Of a stretch of 53,050 nucleotides of DNA, positions 45,065 through 53,050 are shown in pieces. The stretch lies in the NCBI GenBank assembly GCA_014879735.1, contig JACSRN010000051.1:1-53050 (forward strand). The letters are read 5' to 3'. The position numbers and the translations under genes are program-made. Source of the DNA: Paracoccaceae bacterium (lineage in GTDB: Bacteria; Pseudomonadota; Alphaproteobacteria; Rhodobacterales; Rhodobacteraceae). Within the stretch, counting starts at the first letter, position 1. The number at the start of each line of letters is the position of its first letter. Under the pieces are notes generated by a model. That model was not told the DNA's origin. It searched no databases and saw only the letters and a program-made list of their open reading frames with translations.

Positions 45065-45439
45065 ATGGGGCTTGCCGCCGAGATTGAAGCCTGCGAGCGC
45101 GCGGTGTGGCAGGCGCTGATCGATGGCGATGTTGCCGCCGACCATGCGGCGCTGGCGGCGGATTTCCTGGGCGTCTATCCCGATGGTTTCGCAGGACGAG
45201 GGGCGCATGCAGACCAATTATCCGCCGGGCCGACCCTGGCGGGTTTTGTGCTGTCCGACCTGCGGGTGCGCCAGCTTGGCCCGGATCACGCACTGATCAG
45301 CTATCTGGCCTGCTACAACCGCAGCGGGCGCGACGGTTCGGAAGCGATGTATGTAAGCTCGATCTGGCAGTGCCATGCTGCGGGCTGGCAGAACATCTTC
45401 AGCCAGGACACACCGGCCACCGGCATTTCCCTGCCCTGA
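45065..45439 (+). CDS. SnoaL-like/NTF2-fold protein (DUF4440 type)
   Basis: 124 residues from ATG 45065, one base after the stop of the MotB-like gene, so translationally coupled. Cone-shaped NTF2-like fold: helix EIEACERAVWQALIDGD, then strands (DFLGVYPDGFAGR, HALISYLACYN, SSIWQCHAAGWQNIFSQDT). Such proteins can bind small ligands, act as isomerases or have no enzymatic activity. No catalytic residues can be named. Operon position suggests an accessory of the MotAB-like unit. Confidence 0.75.
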   Translation: MGLAAEIEACERAVWQALIDGDVAADHAALAADFLGVYPDGFAGRGAHADQLSAGPTLAGFVLSDLRVRQLGPDHALISYLACYNRSGRDGSEAMYVSSIWQCHAAGWQNIFSQDTPATGISLP

Positions 45440-45459
45440 ATCGCCGGGGCAGGATGGCA

Positions 45460-45485
45460 CAACGGCGCCCCGAAGGGCGCCGTTG
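45460..45485. other. hairpin between convergent genes (possible weak bidirectional terminator)
   Basis: Arms CAACGGCGCC and GGCGCCGTTG enclose six bases just before the clpA stop and after the SnoaL-like stop. No T-tract follows on either strand. Confidence 0.4.
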
Positions 45486-45491
45486 CAATCA

Positions 45492-47810
45492 TCATTCCGC
45501 GGTCAGGAGCGGTGGCTTCTGATTGGCAAGGCGCGGCTTGCTCGGCTCCTGCACCTCAAGGTGGATGGCGTCATCCTTCACGGTAACGCGCACCACGCCG
45601 CCCTTGACGAGCTTGCCAAACAGGAGTTCTTCGGCCAGCGGCTTCTTGATGTGCTCCTGGATCACCCGGCCAAGCGGGCGGGCGCCCATCCGGTCGTCAT
45701 AGCCTTTCTCTCCCAGCCAGCTTGCTGCCTCGGGCGTCAGTTCGATATGCACGTTGCGGTCGATAAGCTGCGCTTCCAGTTGCAGCACGAACTTCTCGAC
45801 CACCTGCAGGATGATGTCCTTGCCAAGCGGCGCAAAGCTGATCACCGCATCCAGGCGATTGCGGAATTCCGGCGTGAAGATGCGCTCCACCGCCGCCGTA
45901 TCCTCGCCCTCGCGCTTGTCGCGACCAAAGCCGATGGCGGCCTTCTGCATGTCCGAGGCACCGGCATTCGATGTCATGATCAGGATCACGTTGCGGAAAT
46001 CCACTGCGCGGCCGTTATGGTCGGTCAGCTTGCCATGGTCCATCACCTGCAACAGGATGTTGTAGACATCCGGATGCGCCTTCTCCATTTCGTCCAGCAG
46101 CAGCACGCAATGCGGATGCTGGTCGACGCCATCGGTCAGCATGCCGCCCTGGTCAAAGCCGACATAGCCGGGCGGCGCGCCGATCAGGCGGGAAACCGCA
46201 TGTTTCTCCATGTATTCCGACATGTCGAAGCGCAGCAGTTCCACACCCAGCGTATTCGCCAACTGCTTGGCCACCTCGGTCTTGCCGACGCCCGTGGGAC
46301 CTGTGAAGAGGTAGTTGCCGATCGGCTTTTCAGGCTCGCGCAGGCCGGCGCGGGCCAGCTTGATCGCCGAGGACAGCGCCTCGATCGCCTTGTTCTGGCC
46401 GAAGACCAGCCGCTTCAGCGTCTTTTCCAGATCGCGCAGCACCTCGGCATCGTCCTTCGAGACGTTCTTCGGCGGAATGCGGGCAATCTTGGCGACGACG
46501 CCCTCGATCTCCTTGGTGCCGATCACCTTACGGCGCTTCGATTCGCTCAGCAGGTGCTGGGCGGCCCCCGCCTCGTCGATCACGTCGATGGCGCTGTCGG
46601 GCAGCTTGCGGTCGTTGATGTAGCGCGCGGCAAGTTCGACCGCCGACTTGATCGCCTCGGCCGTGTAGCGCAGATCGTGGTGCTCCTCGAAATGCGGCTT
46701 CAGACCCATCAGGATCTTGATCGCATCCGGGACCGACGGTTCGTTCACGTCGATCTTCTGGAACCGGCGGCTCAGCGCGCGATCCTTTTCGAAATGCTGG
46801 CGGAACTCCTTGTAGGTGGTCGATCCCATGCAGCGCAGCTTGCCACCCTGCAGTGCCGGTTTCAGCAGGTTCGAGGCATCCATCGCCCCGCCCGAGGTGG
46901 CGCCGGCGCCGATCACGGTGTGGATCTCGTCGATGAACAGGATCGCGTCGGGGTGATCCTCCATCTCCTTGACCACGGCTTTCAGCCGTTCCTCGAAATC
47001 GCCACGATAGCGGGTGCCGGCCAGCAGCGCCCCCATGTCGAGCGAGAAGATCGTGGCGCCCGACAATACCTCCGGCACCTCTTTCTTGATGATCTTCCAG
47101 GCCAGGCCTTCGGCGATGGCGGTCTTGCCCACGCCGGGATCGCCCACCAGCAGCGGGTTGTTCTTGCGCCGGCGGCACAGCACCTGGATGCAACGCTCCA
47201 CCTCGGCCTCGCGCCCGATCAGCGGATCGACGTCACCCTTGCGGGCCTTGATGTTCAGATCGACGCAATATTTCGACAAGGCCGATTCCTTGGCTTCGCC
47301 GGCTTCGGCCTTGGGCGTCTCTTGCGGTTCATCCGCGCCCTGAACGGGGCGGCTTTCGCCGAACGAGGGGTTCTTGGCCACGCCATGGGCGATGAAGTTC
47401 ACGGCATCGTAGCGCGTCATGTCCTGCTCTTGCAGGAAATAGGCCGCGTTCGATTCCCGCTCGGCGAAGATGGCGACAAGGACATTTGCCCCCGTCACCT
47501 CGGTCCGGCCCGAGGACTGGACGTGAATCGCCGCGCGCTGGATCACGCGCTGGAAGGCGGCCGTCGGCACGGCCTCGCTGCCTTCGACGGTCGTGACCAG
47601 CGTCGACAGATCGTCGTCGATGAAATCGGTCAGGGTCGTGCGCAGGCTGTCGAGGTCGACCGCGCAGGCCTTCATGACGCGGGCGGCATCCGGCTCATCG
47701 ATCAGAGCCAGAAGAAGATGTTCGAGCGTGGCGAGTTCGTGGCGGCGCGCGTTGGCAAGCGCCAGGGCGCCGTGAATGGCCTGCTCGAGCGTGGACGAGA
47801 ATGTCGGCAC
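45492..47810 (-). CDS. clpA: ATP-dependent Clp protease ATP-binding subunit ClpA
   Basis: 772 residues from GTG 47810, with AAAAGGAGC as ribosome site. ClpA is an AAA+ unfoldase that feeds proteins to ClpP. N-domain (about 1-145, [14 protein letters not shown]) binds ClpS. First AAA+ module: Walker [16 protein letters not shown], Walker [11 protein letters not shown]. Second module: [26 protein letters not shown] and the arginine-finger region RLDAVISF. The IGFG segment ([10 protein letters not shown]) is the loop that docks into ClpP. Upstream, minus-strand CTTGAA (47905-47910) resembles a heat-shock -35 element but lacks a clear -10. Confidence 0.97.
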   Translation of the reverse strand: MPTFSSTLEQAIHGALALANARRHELATLEHLLLALIDEPDAARVMKACAVDLDSLRTTLTDFIDDDLSTLVTTVEGSEAVPTAAFQRVIQRAAIHVQSSGRTEVTGANVLVAIFAERESNAAYFLQEQDMTRYDAVNFIAHGVAKNPSFGESRPVQGADEPQETPKAEAGEAKESALSKYCVDLNIKARKGDVDPLIGREAEVERCIQVLCRRRKNNPLLVGDPGVGKTAIAEGLAWKIIKKEVPEVLSGATIFSLDMGALLAGTRYRGDFEERLKAVVKEMEDHPDAILFIDEIHTVIGAGATSGGAMDASNLLKPALQGGKLRCMGSTTYKEFRQHFEKDRALSRRFQKIDVNEPSVPDAIKILMGLKPHFEEHHDLRYTAEAIKSAVELAARYINDRKLPDSAIDVIDEAGAAQHLLSESKRRKVIGTKEIEGVVAKIARIPPKNVSKDDAEVLRDLEKTLKRLVFGQNKAIEALSSAIKLARAGLREPEKPIGNYLFTGPTGVGKTEVAKQLANTLGVELLRFDMSEYMEKHAVSRLIGAPPGYVGFDQGGMLTDGVDQHPHCVLLLDEMEKAHPDVYNILLQVMDHGKLTDHNGRAVDFRNVILIMTSNAGASDMQKAAIGFGRDKREGEDTAAVERIFTPEFRNRLDAVISFAPLGKDIILQVVEKFVLQLEAQLIDRNVHIELTPEAASWLGEKGYDDRMGARPLGRVIQEHIKKPLAEELLFGKLVKGGVVRVTVKDDAIHLEVQEPSKPRLANQKPPLLTAE

Positions 47811-47970
47811 TTTCGCGTGCTCCTTTTCCTCGGGGTCGGGCCGGGACTTTGCCCTGTGCCGACCGTGGTCTCATAAGGTTAAAGTTCGGTGTTCCGGTCG
47901 TTACTTCAAGGACAAACTGCGAACCCGCCGATTTTGTGACCGCGCGTTGCAGCAAAAGTGATAGTGCGGG

Positions 47971-48738
47971 CTAGAACCTGTCCTTGGCGGCGCGGATGGC
48001 CGCAAAGACGGCAACATCGGGTGCGCCGGCCATGCCCATCGCGGCCTTCAGCGCCGGATCGGCCGCGCGCAGGAAGGGATTGGTCCGCTGTTCCTCGTCC
48101 AGGCTCCAGGGCATCGGCAGGCGGCCTTCGCGGCGCATCCTTTCCACCTCTGCCTGACGGGAGATAATCTCCGCGCGCCCGGGTTCAAGGGAGAGCGCGA
48201 AGCGCAGGTTGCTGTCGAGATAGTCGTGACCCGAGCAAACCTGCGTCTGGCGCGGCAGGGAAGCCAGCTTCTGCAGGCTTTGCCACATCTCCTCGGCCGT
48301 ACCCTCGAACAGCCGGCCGCAGCCCGCGGCCATCAGGCTGTCGGCCGTGAAGACCAGCGCGCTCTGCGGCAGGTGATAGGCGACATGGCCGCGGGTGTGG
48401 CCGGGCACGTCGATCACCACGGCCTCCTCTGGGCCGATCGCCACCCGGTCGCCTTCGGCAACGGCGCGGTCAAGGGGCGGCAGGCGGTGGCGGTCGGCGG
48501 CTGCGCCCAGCACCCTTGCCCCGGTGGCCGTGCGCAGCGCCTCGACGCCGGCTATATGGTCGTCATGGTGATGGGTGATCAGGATCTGCCCCAGGGTCCA
48601 GCCGCGGGCCTGCAGCGCCGCAAGGATCGGCTCGGCCTCCGGGGCGTCGATCAGCGCGGTTGCACCCGAAGCTGCATCGTGGAGGAGATAGGCAAAATTG
48701 TCCCGACGGCAGGGAACGGTGACAAGCTCGAGGGGCAT
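47971..48738 (-). CDS. gloB: hydroxyacylglutathione hydrolase (glyoxalase II)
   Basis: 255 residues from ATG 48738. GloB hydrolyses S-lactoylglutathione to lactate and glutathione, the second step of methylglyoxal detoxification. The metallo-beta-lactamase fold shows the binuclear metal motif THHHDDH (in [13 protein letters not shown]), then the ligand His in [12 protein letters not shown], Asp in [11 protein letters not shown], and His in CSGHDY. The C-terminal helical domain (about 175-255) is that of glyoxalase II and makes the call more specific than a generic beta-lactamase-fold hydrolase. The enzyme is cytoplasmic. It is divergent from a methyltransferase gene. Confidence 0.95.
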   Translation of the reverse strand: MPLELVTVPCRRDNFAYLLHDAASGATALIDAPEAEPILAALQARGWTLGQILITHHHDDHIAGVEALRTATGARVLGAAADRHRLPPLDRAVAEGDRVAIGPEEAVVIDVPGHTRGHVAYHLPQSALVFTADSLMAAGCGRLFEGTAEEMWQSLQKLASLPRQTQVCSGHDYLDSNLRFALSLEPGRAEIISRQAEVERMRREGRLPMPWSLDEEQRTNPFLRAADPALKAAMGMAGAPDVAVFAAIRAAKDRF

Positions 48739-48800
48739 GGTCTTTCCTTCTCGCGCAACTATGTTCAAGGCAGCATCGCCCGAAGGAGGCCCGGCCTGCA

Positions 48801-49562
48801 ATGCACCTCGACGTGCAGGATCTGCGAGATTTCTACTATCGCACCCAGCTTGGGCGCGTGGCGCAGCGTGCGATCCGCGATCAACTGGTGCGTCTTTGGC
48901 GGCCGGCGCCGGGGCAGACGCTGGCAGGCTACGGCTTTGCCGTGCCGCTCCTGCGGCCCTTCCTGTCCGAGGTGCGGCGCGTCGTCGGGCTGATGCCAGG
49001 CCCGCAGGGGGTGATGCCCTGGCCTGCGGGGATGCCCAATGTCAGCGTCCTGTGCGAGGAACATGCCTGGCCCCTGCCCACCGGGCTGGTCGACCGGCTG
49101 GTGCTGATGCACGGGCTGGAAACCAGCTCGGACCCCGGTGCCGTTCTGGATGAGGCGCATCGGGTATTGGGCCCCGGCGGGCGGGCGGTCTTCGTGGTGC
49201 CGAACCGGGCCGGTCTGTGGGCGCGGCGCGACGGCACTCCCTTCGGCTACGGCCGACCCTATTCCAACGCCCAGCTCGAGGCGCAACTGCGCCTGCATGG
49301 CTTCACGCCGGAACACAGCCTGACCGTTCTGCATGCGCCGCCCAGCCAGACCCCCTTCTGGCTGCGCACCGCGCGGATGTGGGAAAACCTTGGCCGGCGC
49401 TTGCCCTGGCTGGCTGGCGGTGTGCTGCTGGTCGAGGCGACGAAGCAGGTCTATGCGCCCACGCGCGGCGGGCTACGGGCGGTGGTCAAGCGGCCGCTGA
49501 AGGTGCTGGACGGTGTCCGCGGCGGCAGCACGGCGCCCGAACCGGCACTGCGGCAGCGGTAG
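48801..49562 (+). CDS. class I SAM-dependent methyltransferase-like protein
   Basis: 253 residues from ATG 48801 ([18 protein letters not shown]) behind CGAAGGAGG. The fold is that of a UbiE/COQ5-type methyltransferase: motif II/III area [26 protein letters not shown], then [38 protein letters not shown]. The glycine-rich motif I is degenerate ([13 protein letters not shown] in place of a G-x-G-x-G loop), so SAM binding may be altered or the protein may be inactive. This pairing with gloB is common in Rhodobacter relatives. The substrate is unknown. Confidence 0.83.
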   Translation: MHLDVQDLRDFYYRTQLGRVAQRAIRDQLVRLWRPAPGQTLAGYGFAVPLLRPFLSEVRRVVGLMPGPQGVMPWPAGMPNVSVLCEEHAWPLPTGLVDRLVLMHGLETSSDPGAVLDEAHRVLGPGGRAVFVVPNRAGLWARRDGTPFGYGRPYSNAQLEAQLRLHGFTPEHSLTVLHAPPSQTPFWLRTARMWENLGRRLPWLAGGVLLVEATKQVYAPTRGGLRAVVKRPLKVLDGVRGGSTAPEPALRQR

Positions 49563-49916
49563 GCCCCGAGGCTGGCCCGCCCGGGGATACCCCTGCGCCG
49601 CGACCGGCGGCGCCTTCACGGCCGGAGACCGCAGCGCAATCCCGCCGCGATGGTACTTCGGTGGGATTCGGCCCGGATTCGGTCCGGGGCGGTGGGTGGG
49701 GCTGTAGCCGGCCGTCTGTGGCGATGCGCGACAGAAGGGGTGGATATCCCGGCCCTCGCCCGGCCCCGGCACCCGATGCCAGCGGCGATATGCGGCCGGT
49801 GCGCGCGCCTGTCTGGGGCCGACGATTATCGCCGCTGCGGCGCCGCGCGCGGGAAAATGCGGCGCCAACAGTAGGGAATGACGACGACAACAGTCACGAA
49901 AGCGCGACCTTCCCCG
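49563..49916. other. long non-coding stretch upstream of the ATP synthase operon
   Basis: No convincing gene was seen. Short open frames on both strands are Pro/Arg/Gly-rich and overlap each other. The DNA is very GC-rich with several short inverted repeats and lacks a recognisable riboswitch or RNA gene. Together with the next 130 bases it forms the 486-base leader and promoter region before atpH. Confidence 0.5.
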
Positions 49917-49945
49917 TTGCGACGTGACAAAGCCTCTGCTAAGGA
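49917..49945 (+). promoter_or_regulatory. candidate promoter of the atp operon
   Basis: TTGCGA, a 17-base spacer, then TAAGGA give a moderate sigma-70-type match. Transcription would start near 49952, about 97 bases before the atpH GTG. A nine-base direct repeat, GTGACAAAG (49924-49932 and 49960-49968), overlaps it and could be a protein binding site. Confidence 0.35.
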
Positions 49946-50048
49946 CCCGGCGATATCGGGTGACAAAGGGGCTTCCGTGTCCATGGTCCGGCGTCGAGCC
50001 CGACCCGTGGCCGAACGAGGTGAGGCCCAGATCAGGGGAAGGACGACC

Positions 50049-50609
50049 GTGGCTGAATCAGCTTCGATCTCTCAGGGCATTGCCGTGCGCTACGCCACCG
50101 CGCTTTTCGAACTGGCCAAGGAAGCGGGCGCCCTGCCGGCACTTGCGGCCGACACCACCGCATTGGGCAATGCTCTCGACGCCTCGCCCGAGCTTTCGCA
50201 GATGATCGCCTCGCCGGTCGTCAGCCGGGGTGATCAGGCCAAGGCAATCGATGCGCTGTCCAAGGCCATGGGCCTGAGCGCGCTGACAGCGAACACGCTG
50301 TCGCTGATGGCCGACAAGCGCCGCCTCTTCGTGCTGCCGCAACTGACGCGCGAACTGACCGCGATGATCGATGCCGAGAACGGCGAGATGACCGCCGAAG
50401 TGACCGCCGCCGCCGCGCTGAGCGCCGCGCAGTCGAAGAAGCTGGCCGCGACGCTGAAGGCCAGCGTCGGCAAGACCGTGAAACTGAAAACCACCGTCGA
50501 TGAAAGCCTCATCGGCGGACTGATCGTCAAGCTGGGCTCGGTCATGATCGACACGTCGGTCAAATCGAAGCTCGCTTCCCTGCAGAATGCTATGAAAGAG
50601 GTTGGGTGA
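50049..50609 (+). CDS. atpH: F1F0 ATP synthase F1 subunit delta
   Basis: 186 residues from GTG 50049, eleven bases after GGGGAAGGACG. The frame is open upstream to an ATG at 49878, but the added 57 residues ([11 protein letters not shown]) are not family-like and include the candidate promoter. Delta (OSCP) links the top of the alpha3-beta3 ring to the peripheral stalk. Signature segments: [17 protein letters not shown] near the N-terminus and [29 protein letters not shown] at the C-terminus. It ends overlapping the atpA ATG by one base. Confidence 0.96.
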   Translation: MAESASISQGIAVRYATALFELAKEAGALPALAADTTALGNALDASPELSQMIASPVVSRGDQAKAIDALSKAMGLSALTANTLSLMADKRRLFVLPQLTRELTAMIDAENGEMTAEVTAAAALSAAQSKKLAATLKASVGKTVKLKTTVDESLIGGLIVKLGSVMIDTSVKSKLASLQNAMKEVG

Positions 50610-52147
50610 TGGGAATCCAGGCTGCTGAGATCTCTGCGATCCTGAAAGAGCAGATCAAGAATTTCGGCCAGGATGCCGAAGTGGCCGAAGTCGGCCGCGT
50701 GCTGTCGGTCGGTGACGGGATCGCCCGCGTCCATGGCCTCGACAATATCCAGGCCGGCGAGATGGTCGAATTCCCCGGCGGCATCCGCGGGATGGCGTTG
50801 AACCTCGAAGTCGACAACGTCGGCATCGTGATCTTCGGCACCGACCAGGACATCAAGGAAGGCGACACCGTCAAGCGCACCCGGGCCATCGTGGACGTGC
50901 CCGCGGGCAACGCGCTGCTCGGCCGCGTGGTCGACGCCCTTGGCAACCCCATCGACGGCAAGGGCCCCATCGACGCGACCGAGCGCCGCATCGCCGACGT
51001 GAAGGCCCCCGGCATCATTCCGCGCAAATCGGTGCATGAGCCGATGGCGACCGGCCTCAAGGCCGTCGACGCCATGATCCCGATCGGCCGCGGTCAGCGC
51101 GAGCTGATCATTGGCGACCGCCAGACCGGCAAGACCGCCATCGCGCTCGACACCATCCTGAACCAGAAGTCCTATAACGAGGCCGCCGGTTCGGACGAAT
51201 CGAAGAAGCTGTACTGCGTCTATGTCGCGATCGGCCAGAAGCGTTCGACCGTGGCGCAGCTGGTGAAGAAGCTCGAGGAAAGCGGCGCGATGGCCTATTC
51301 CATCGTCGTGGCTGCCACCGCCTCGGATCCGGCGCCGATGCAGTATCTGGCGCCGTTCTCGGCCACCGCCATGGCGGAATTCTTCCGTGACAACGGCCGC
51401 CATGCCCTGATCATCTATGATGACCTCTCGAAGCAGGCCGTGGCCTATCGCCAGATGTCGCTGCTGCTCCGCCGCCCGCCGGGCCGCGAAGCCTATCCGG
51501 GCGACGTGTTCTACCTGCACTCGCGCCTGCTGGAGCGTTCGGCCAAGCTGAACGAGGATTTCGGCGCCGGCTCGCTGACCGCGCTGCCGATCATCGAGAC
51601 CCAGGCCGGTGACGTGTCGGCCTATATCCCGACCAACGTGATCTCGATCACCGATGGTCAGATCTTCCTGGAAACCGAACTGTTCTACCAGGGCATCCGC
51701 CCGGCCGTGAACACCGGCCTGTCGGTTTCCCGCGTGGGGTCCTCGGCGCAGACGAACTCGATGAAAACGGTGGCTGGCCCGGTGAAGCTGTCGCTGGCCC
51801 AGTATCGCGAGATGGCGGCCTTCGCACAGTTCGGCTCCGACCTCGATGCCTCGACCCAGGCGCTGCTGAATCGGGGTGCGCGCCTGACCGAACTGATGAA
51901 ACAGCCGCAATATTCGCCGCTGACCAGTGCGGAAATCGTTGCGGTCATCTATTCGGGCACCTCGGGCTTCCTCGACAAGATCGCGGTCAAGGACGTCGGC
52001 CGCTTCGAGGCCGGCCTGCTGGCCTATCTGCGCGGCCCGCGCAAGGACATCCTGGAATGGCTCACGAAGTCGGATCCCAAGATCAAGGGTGAAGACGAAG
52101 CGAAGCTGAAAGCCGCGATCGCCGAGTTCGCCAAAGACTTCGCCTGA
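50609..52147 (+). CDS. atpA: F1F0 ATP synthase F1 subunit alpha
   Basis: 512 residues, exactly the usual length, from ATG 50609, whose A is the last base of the atpH stop. The alpha subunit forms the hexamer with beta and carries the non-catalytic nucleotide site. P-loop [13 protein letters not shown] (about 170-182), [17 protein letters not shown] (Walker B region), and the family signature [23 protein letters not shown]-terminal beta barrel ([13 protein letters not shown]) and C-terminal helical bundle are intact. It is co-transcribed with atpG (21-base gap). Confidence 0.98.
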   Translation: MGIQAAEISAILKEQIKNFGQDAEVAEVGRVLSVGDGIARVHGLDNIQAGEMVEFPGGIRGMALNLEVDNVGIVIFGTDQDIKEGDTVKRTRAIVDVPAGNALLGRVVDALGNPIDGKGPIDATERRIADVKAPGIIPRKSVHEPMATGLKAVDAMIPIGRGQRELIIGDRQTGKTAIALDTILNQKSYNEAAGSDESKKLYCVYVAIGQKRSTVAQLVKKLEESGAMAYSIVVAATASDPAPMQYLAPFSATAMAEFFRDNGRHALIIYDDLSKQAVAYRQMSLLLRRPPGREAYPGDVFYLHSRLLERSAKLNEDFGAGSLTALPIIETQAGDVSAYIPTNVISITDGQIFLETELFYQGIRPAVNTGLSVSRVGSSAQTNSMKTVAGPVKLSLAQYREMAAFAQFGSDLDASTQALLNRGARLTELMKQPQYSPLTSAEIVAVIYSGTSGFLDKIAVKDVGRFEAGLLAYLRGPRKDILEWLTKSDPKIKGEDEAKLKAAIAEFAKDFA

Positions 52148-52168
52148 GCGCCCTGAAGGAGACGGCAG

Positions 52169-53035
52169 ATGCCCAGCCTAAAGGACCTCAAGAACCGGAT
52201 CGGAAGCGTCAAGAACACGCGGAAGATCACGAAGGCGATGCAGATGGTCGCCGCGGCCAAACTGCGTCGTGCGCAGGAGGCGGCCGAAGCCGGCCGCCCC
52301 TTCGCCGAACGGATGAACGCCGTCATGGCCTCGCTCGCCTCGGGCGTTGGCCAGACGGAAAGTGCGCCGCGCCTGCTGATCGGCAACGGCCGGGATCAGA
52401 CGCATCTGCTGGTCGTCATGACCTCGGAACGCGGTTTGTGCGGCGGCTTCAACTCGTCGATCGTGAAACTCGCCCGGGCCCGGGCCACCGAACTGGTGGG
52501 ACGGGGCAAGACGGTCAGGATTCTGACGGTCGGCAAAAAGGGGCGTGAACAACTGCGCCGCGACTGGAGCCACGCCTTTGTCGGCCATGTCGACCTGAGC
52601 GAGGTCCGCCGCGTCGGCTATGTCCACGCACAGGACATCGCCCGCCAGCTGACGGGCGCCTTCGAAGGCGACACTGCCGATGTGGTGACGATCTTCTACA
52701 ACCGCTTCCAGTCGGTCATCAGTCAGATCCCGACGCAAAAGCAGGTCATCCCCGCGCAGTTCGAGGATCAGGCCGGCCCGGCGCTGTACGATTACGAACC
52801 GTCGGAAGAGGCAATCCTCGCCGACCTTCTGCCGCGGTCGATTGCAACGCAGATCTTCACCGCCCTCCTCGAGAACGGCGCCTCCGAACAGGGTGCGCGG
52901 ATGAGCGCGATGGACAATGCGACCCGCAACGCGGGCGACATGATCAACAAGCTGACGATCCAGTACAACCGGAGCCGTCAGGCCGCGATCACCAAAGAGC
53001 TTATCGAAATCATCTCGGGCGCCGAGGCGCTCTGA
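52169..53035 (+). CDS. atpG: F1F0 ATP synthase F1 subunit gamma
   Basis: 288 residues from ATG 52169 behind GAAGGAGAC. Gamma is the rotating central shaft of F1. The N-terminal helix ([35 protein letters not shown]) and the C-terminal helix ([36 protein letters not shown]) form the antiparallel coiled-coil axle and are both perfectly recognisable; [11 protein letters not shown] is the Rossmann-like middle. Fifteen bases follow it in the window, ending with GAACGGAGA, which could be the Shine-Dalgarno of atpD. Confidence 0.98.
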   Translation: MPSLKDLKNRIGSVKNTRKITKAMQMVAAAKLRRAQEAAEAGRPFAERMNAVMASLASGVGQTESAPRLLIGNGRDQTHLLVVMTSERGLCGGFNSSIVKLARARATELVGRGKTVRILTVGKKGREQLRRDWSHAFVGHVDLSEVRRVGYVHAQDIARQLTGAFEGDTADVVTIFYNRFQSVISQIPTQKQVIPAQFEDQAGPALYDYEPSEEAILADLLPRSIATQIFTALLENGASEQGARMSAMDNATRNAGDMINKLTIQYNRSRQAAITKELIEIISGAEAL

Positions 53036-53050
53036 CGACCCGAACGGAGA

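Noticed and set aside
42220-45439. Zorya-type defence system
   Set aside because: The MotA/MotB-like pair recalls ZorAB, but no ZorC, ZorD or ZorE gene is present and the long coiled coil sits in the periplasmic part of the MotB-like protein; surrounding genes are housekeeping.
45375-47876. Long plus-strand frame opposite clpA
   Set aside because: Antisense to a complete ClpA with all AAA+ motifs; composition typical of a shadow.
49878-50048. N-terminal extension of atpH to an ATG at 49878
   Set aside because: The extra residues are not family-like and cover the promoter; GTG 50049 gives the normal length.

Overview
The window looks like a chromosomal segment of a high-GC alphaproteobacterium of the Rhodobacter/Paracoccus type (Rhodobacteraceae). 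The grounds are a complete ccoNOQP-ccoGHIS cbb3 oxidase locus with Fnr-type boxes, neighbouring hemF, hemE and hemC, a hisC-tyrC pair, a ClpS/ClpA pair of alphaproteobacterial type, Hint_2 and DUF2125 proteins, and an atpHAG operon. Nearly everything is core metabolism. The only clearly mobile DNA is at the left edge.

Layout. 1-3132: remnant of a prophage tail module on the minus strand (5'-truncated tail-tip protein, tail assembly chaperone, frameshifted tail fibre running off the window). 3133-6766: ychF, a VOC protein, a divergent SurE-like nucleotidase, trpA. 6863-16007: a universal stress protein divergent from ccoNOQP, then ccoGHIS. Four TTGAY-N4-RTCAA boxes and a UUCG terminator punctuate this oxygen-limitation respiratory locus. 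16004-21055: FAH-family hydrolase, a penicillin-binding carboxypeptidase with a SPOR domain, HAD hydrolase, clpS, an RsmC-like methyltransferase. 21063-27123: haem genes hemF, hemE and hemC mixed with an SDR lacking its catalytic lysine, an EamA permease and a WYL regulator with a palindromic operator. 27269-31886: an FtsX-type ABC exporter pair, a divergent GDSL esterase, an O-methyltransferase. 31976-37415: di-haem cytochrome c peroxidase, rpsD, Hint-domain protein, YqgE, a DsbD-alpha-like protein, a UPF0114 membrane protein. 37481-41545: hisC, tyrC, extensin-like protein, DUF2125 protein. 41607-45439: ChaC and a tight three-gene unit of a MotA/ExbB-like channel, a MotB/OmpA-like coiled-coil stator and a SnoaL-like protein. 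45492-49562: clpA, gloB, methyltransferase. 49563-53050: promoter region and atpH, atpA, atpG; a possible atpD Shine-Dalgarno ends the window.

How it works together. The cbb3 oxidase, its copper-loading and assembly factors, the haem genes (haem supply) and the peroxidase form a microaerobic respiration theme, and ATP synthase uses the resulting proton gradient. The most interesting less-described elements are the MotA/MotB-like coiled-coil motor unit, the lysine-less SDR beside hemF, the WYL operator facing a possible truncated target gene, an orphan Fnr box between ccoP and ccoG, and two convergent gene pairs whose stop codons share one CTAG. No tRNA, rRNA, CRISPR array or insertion sequence was recognised by eye.
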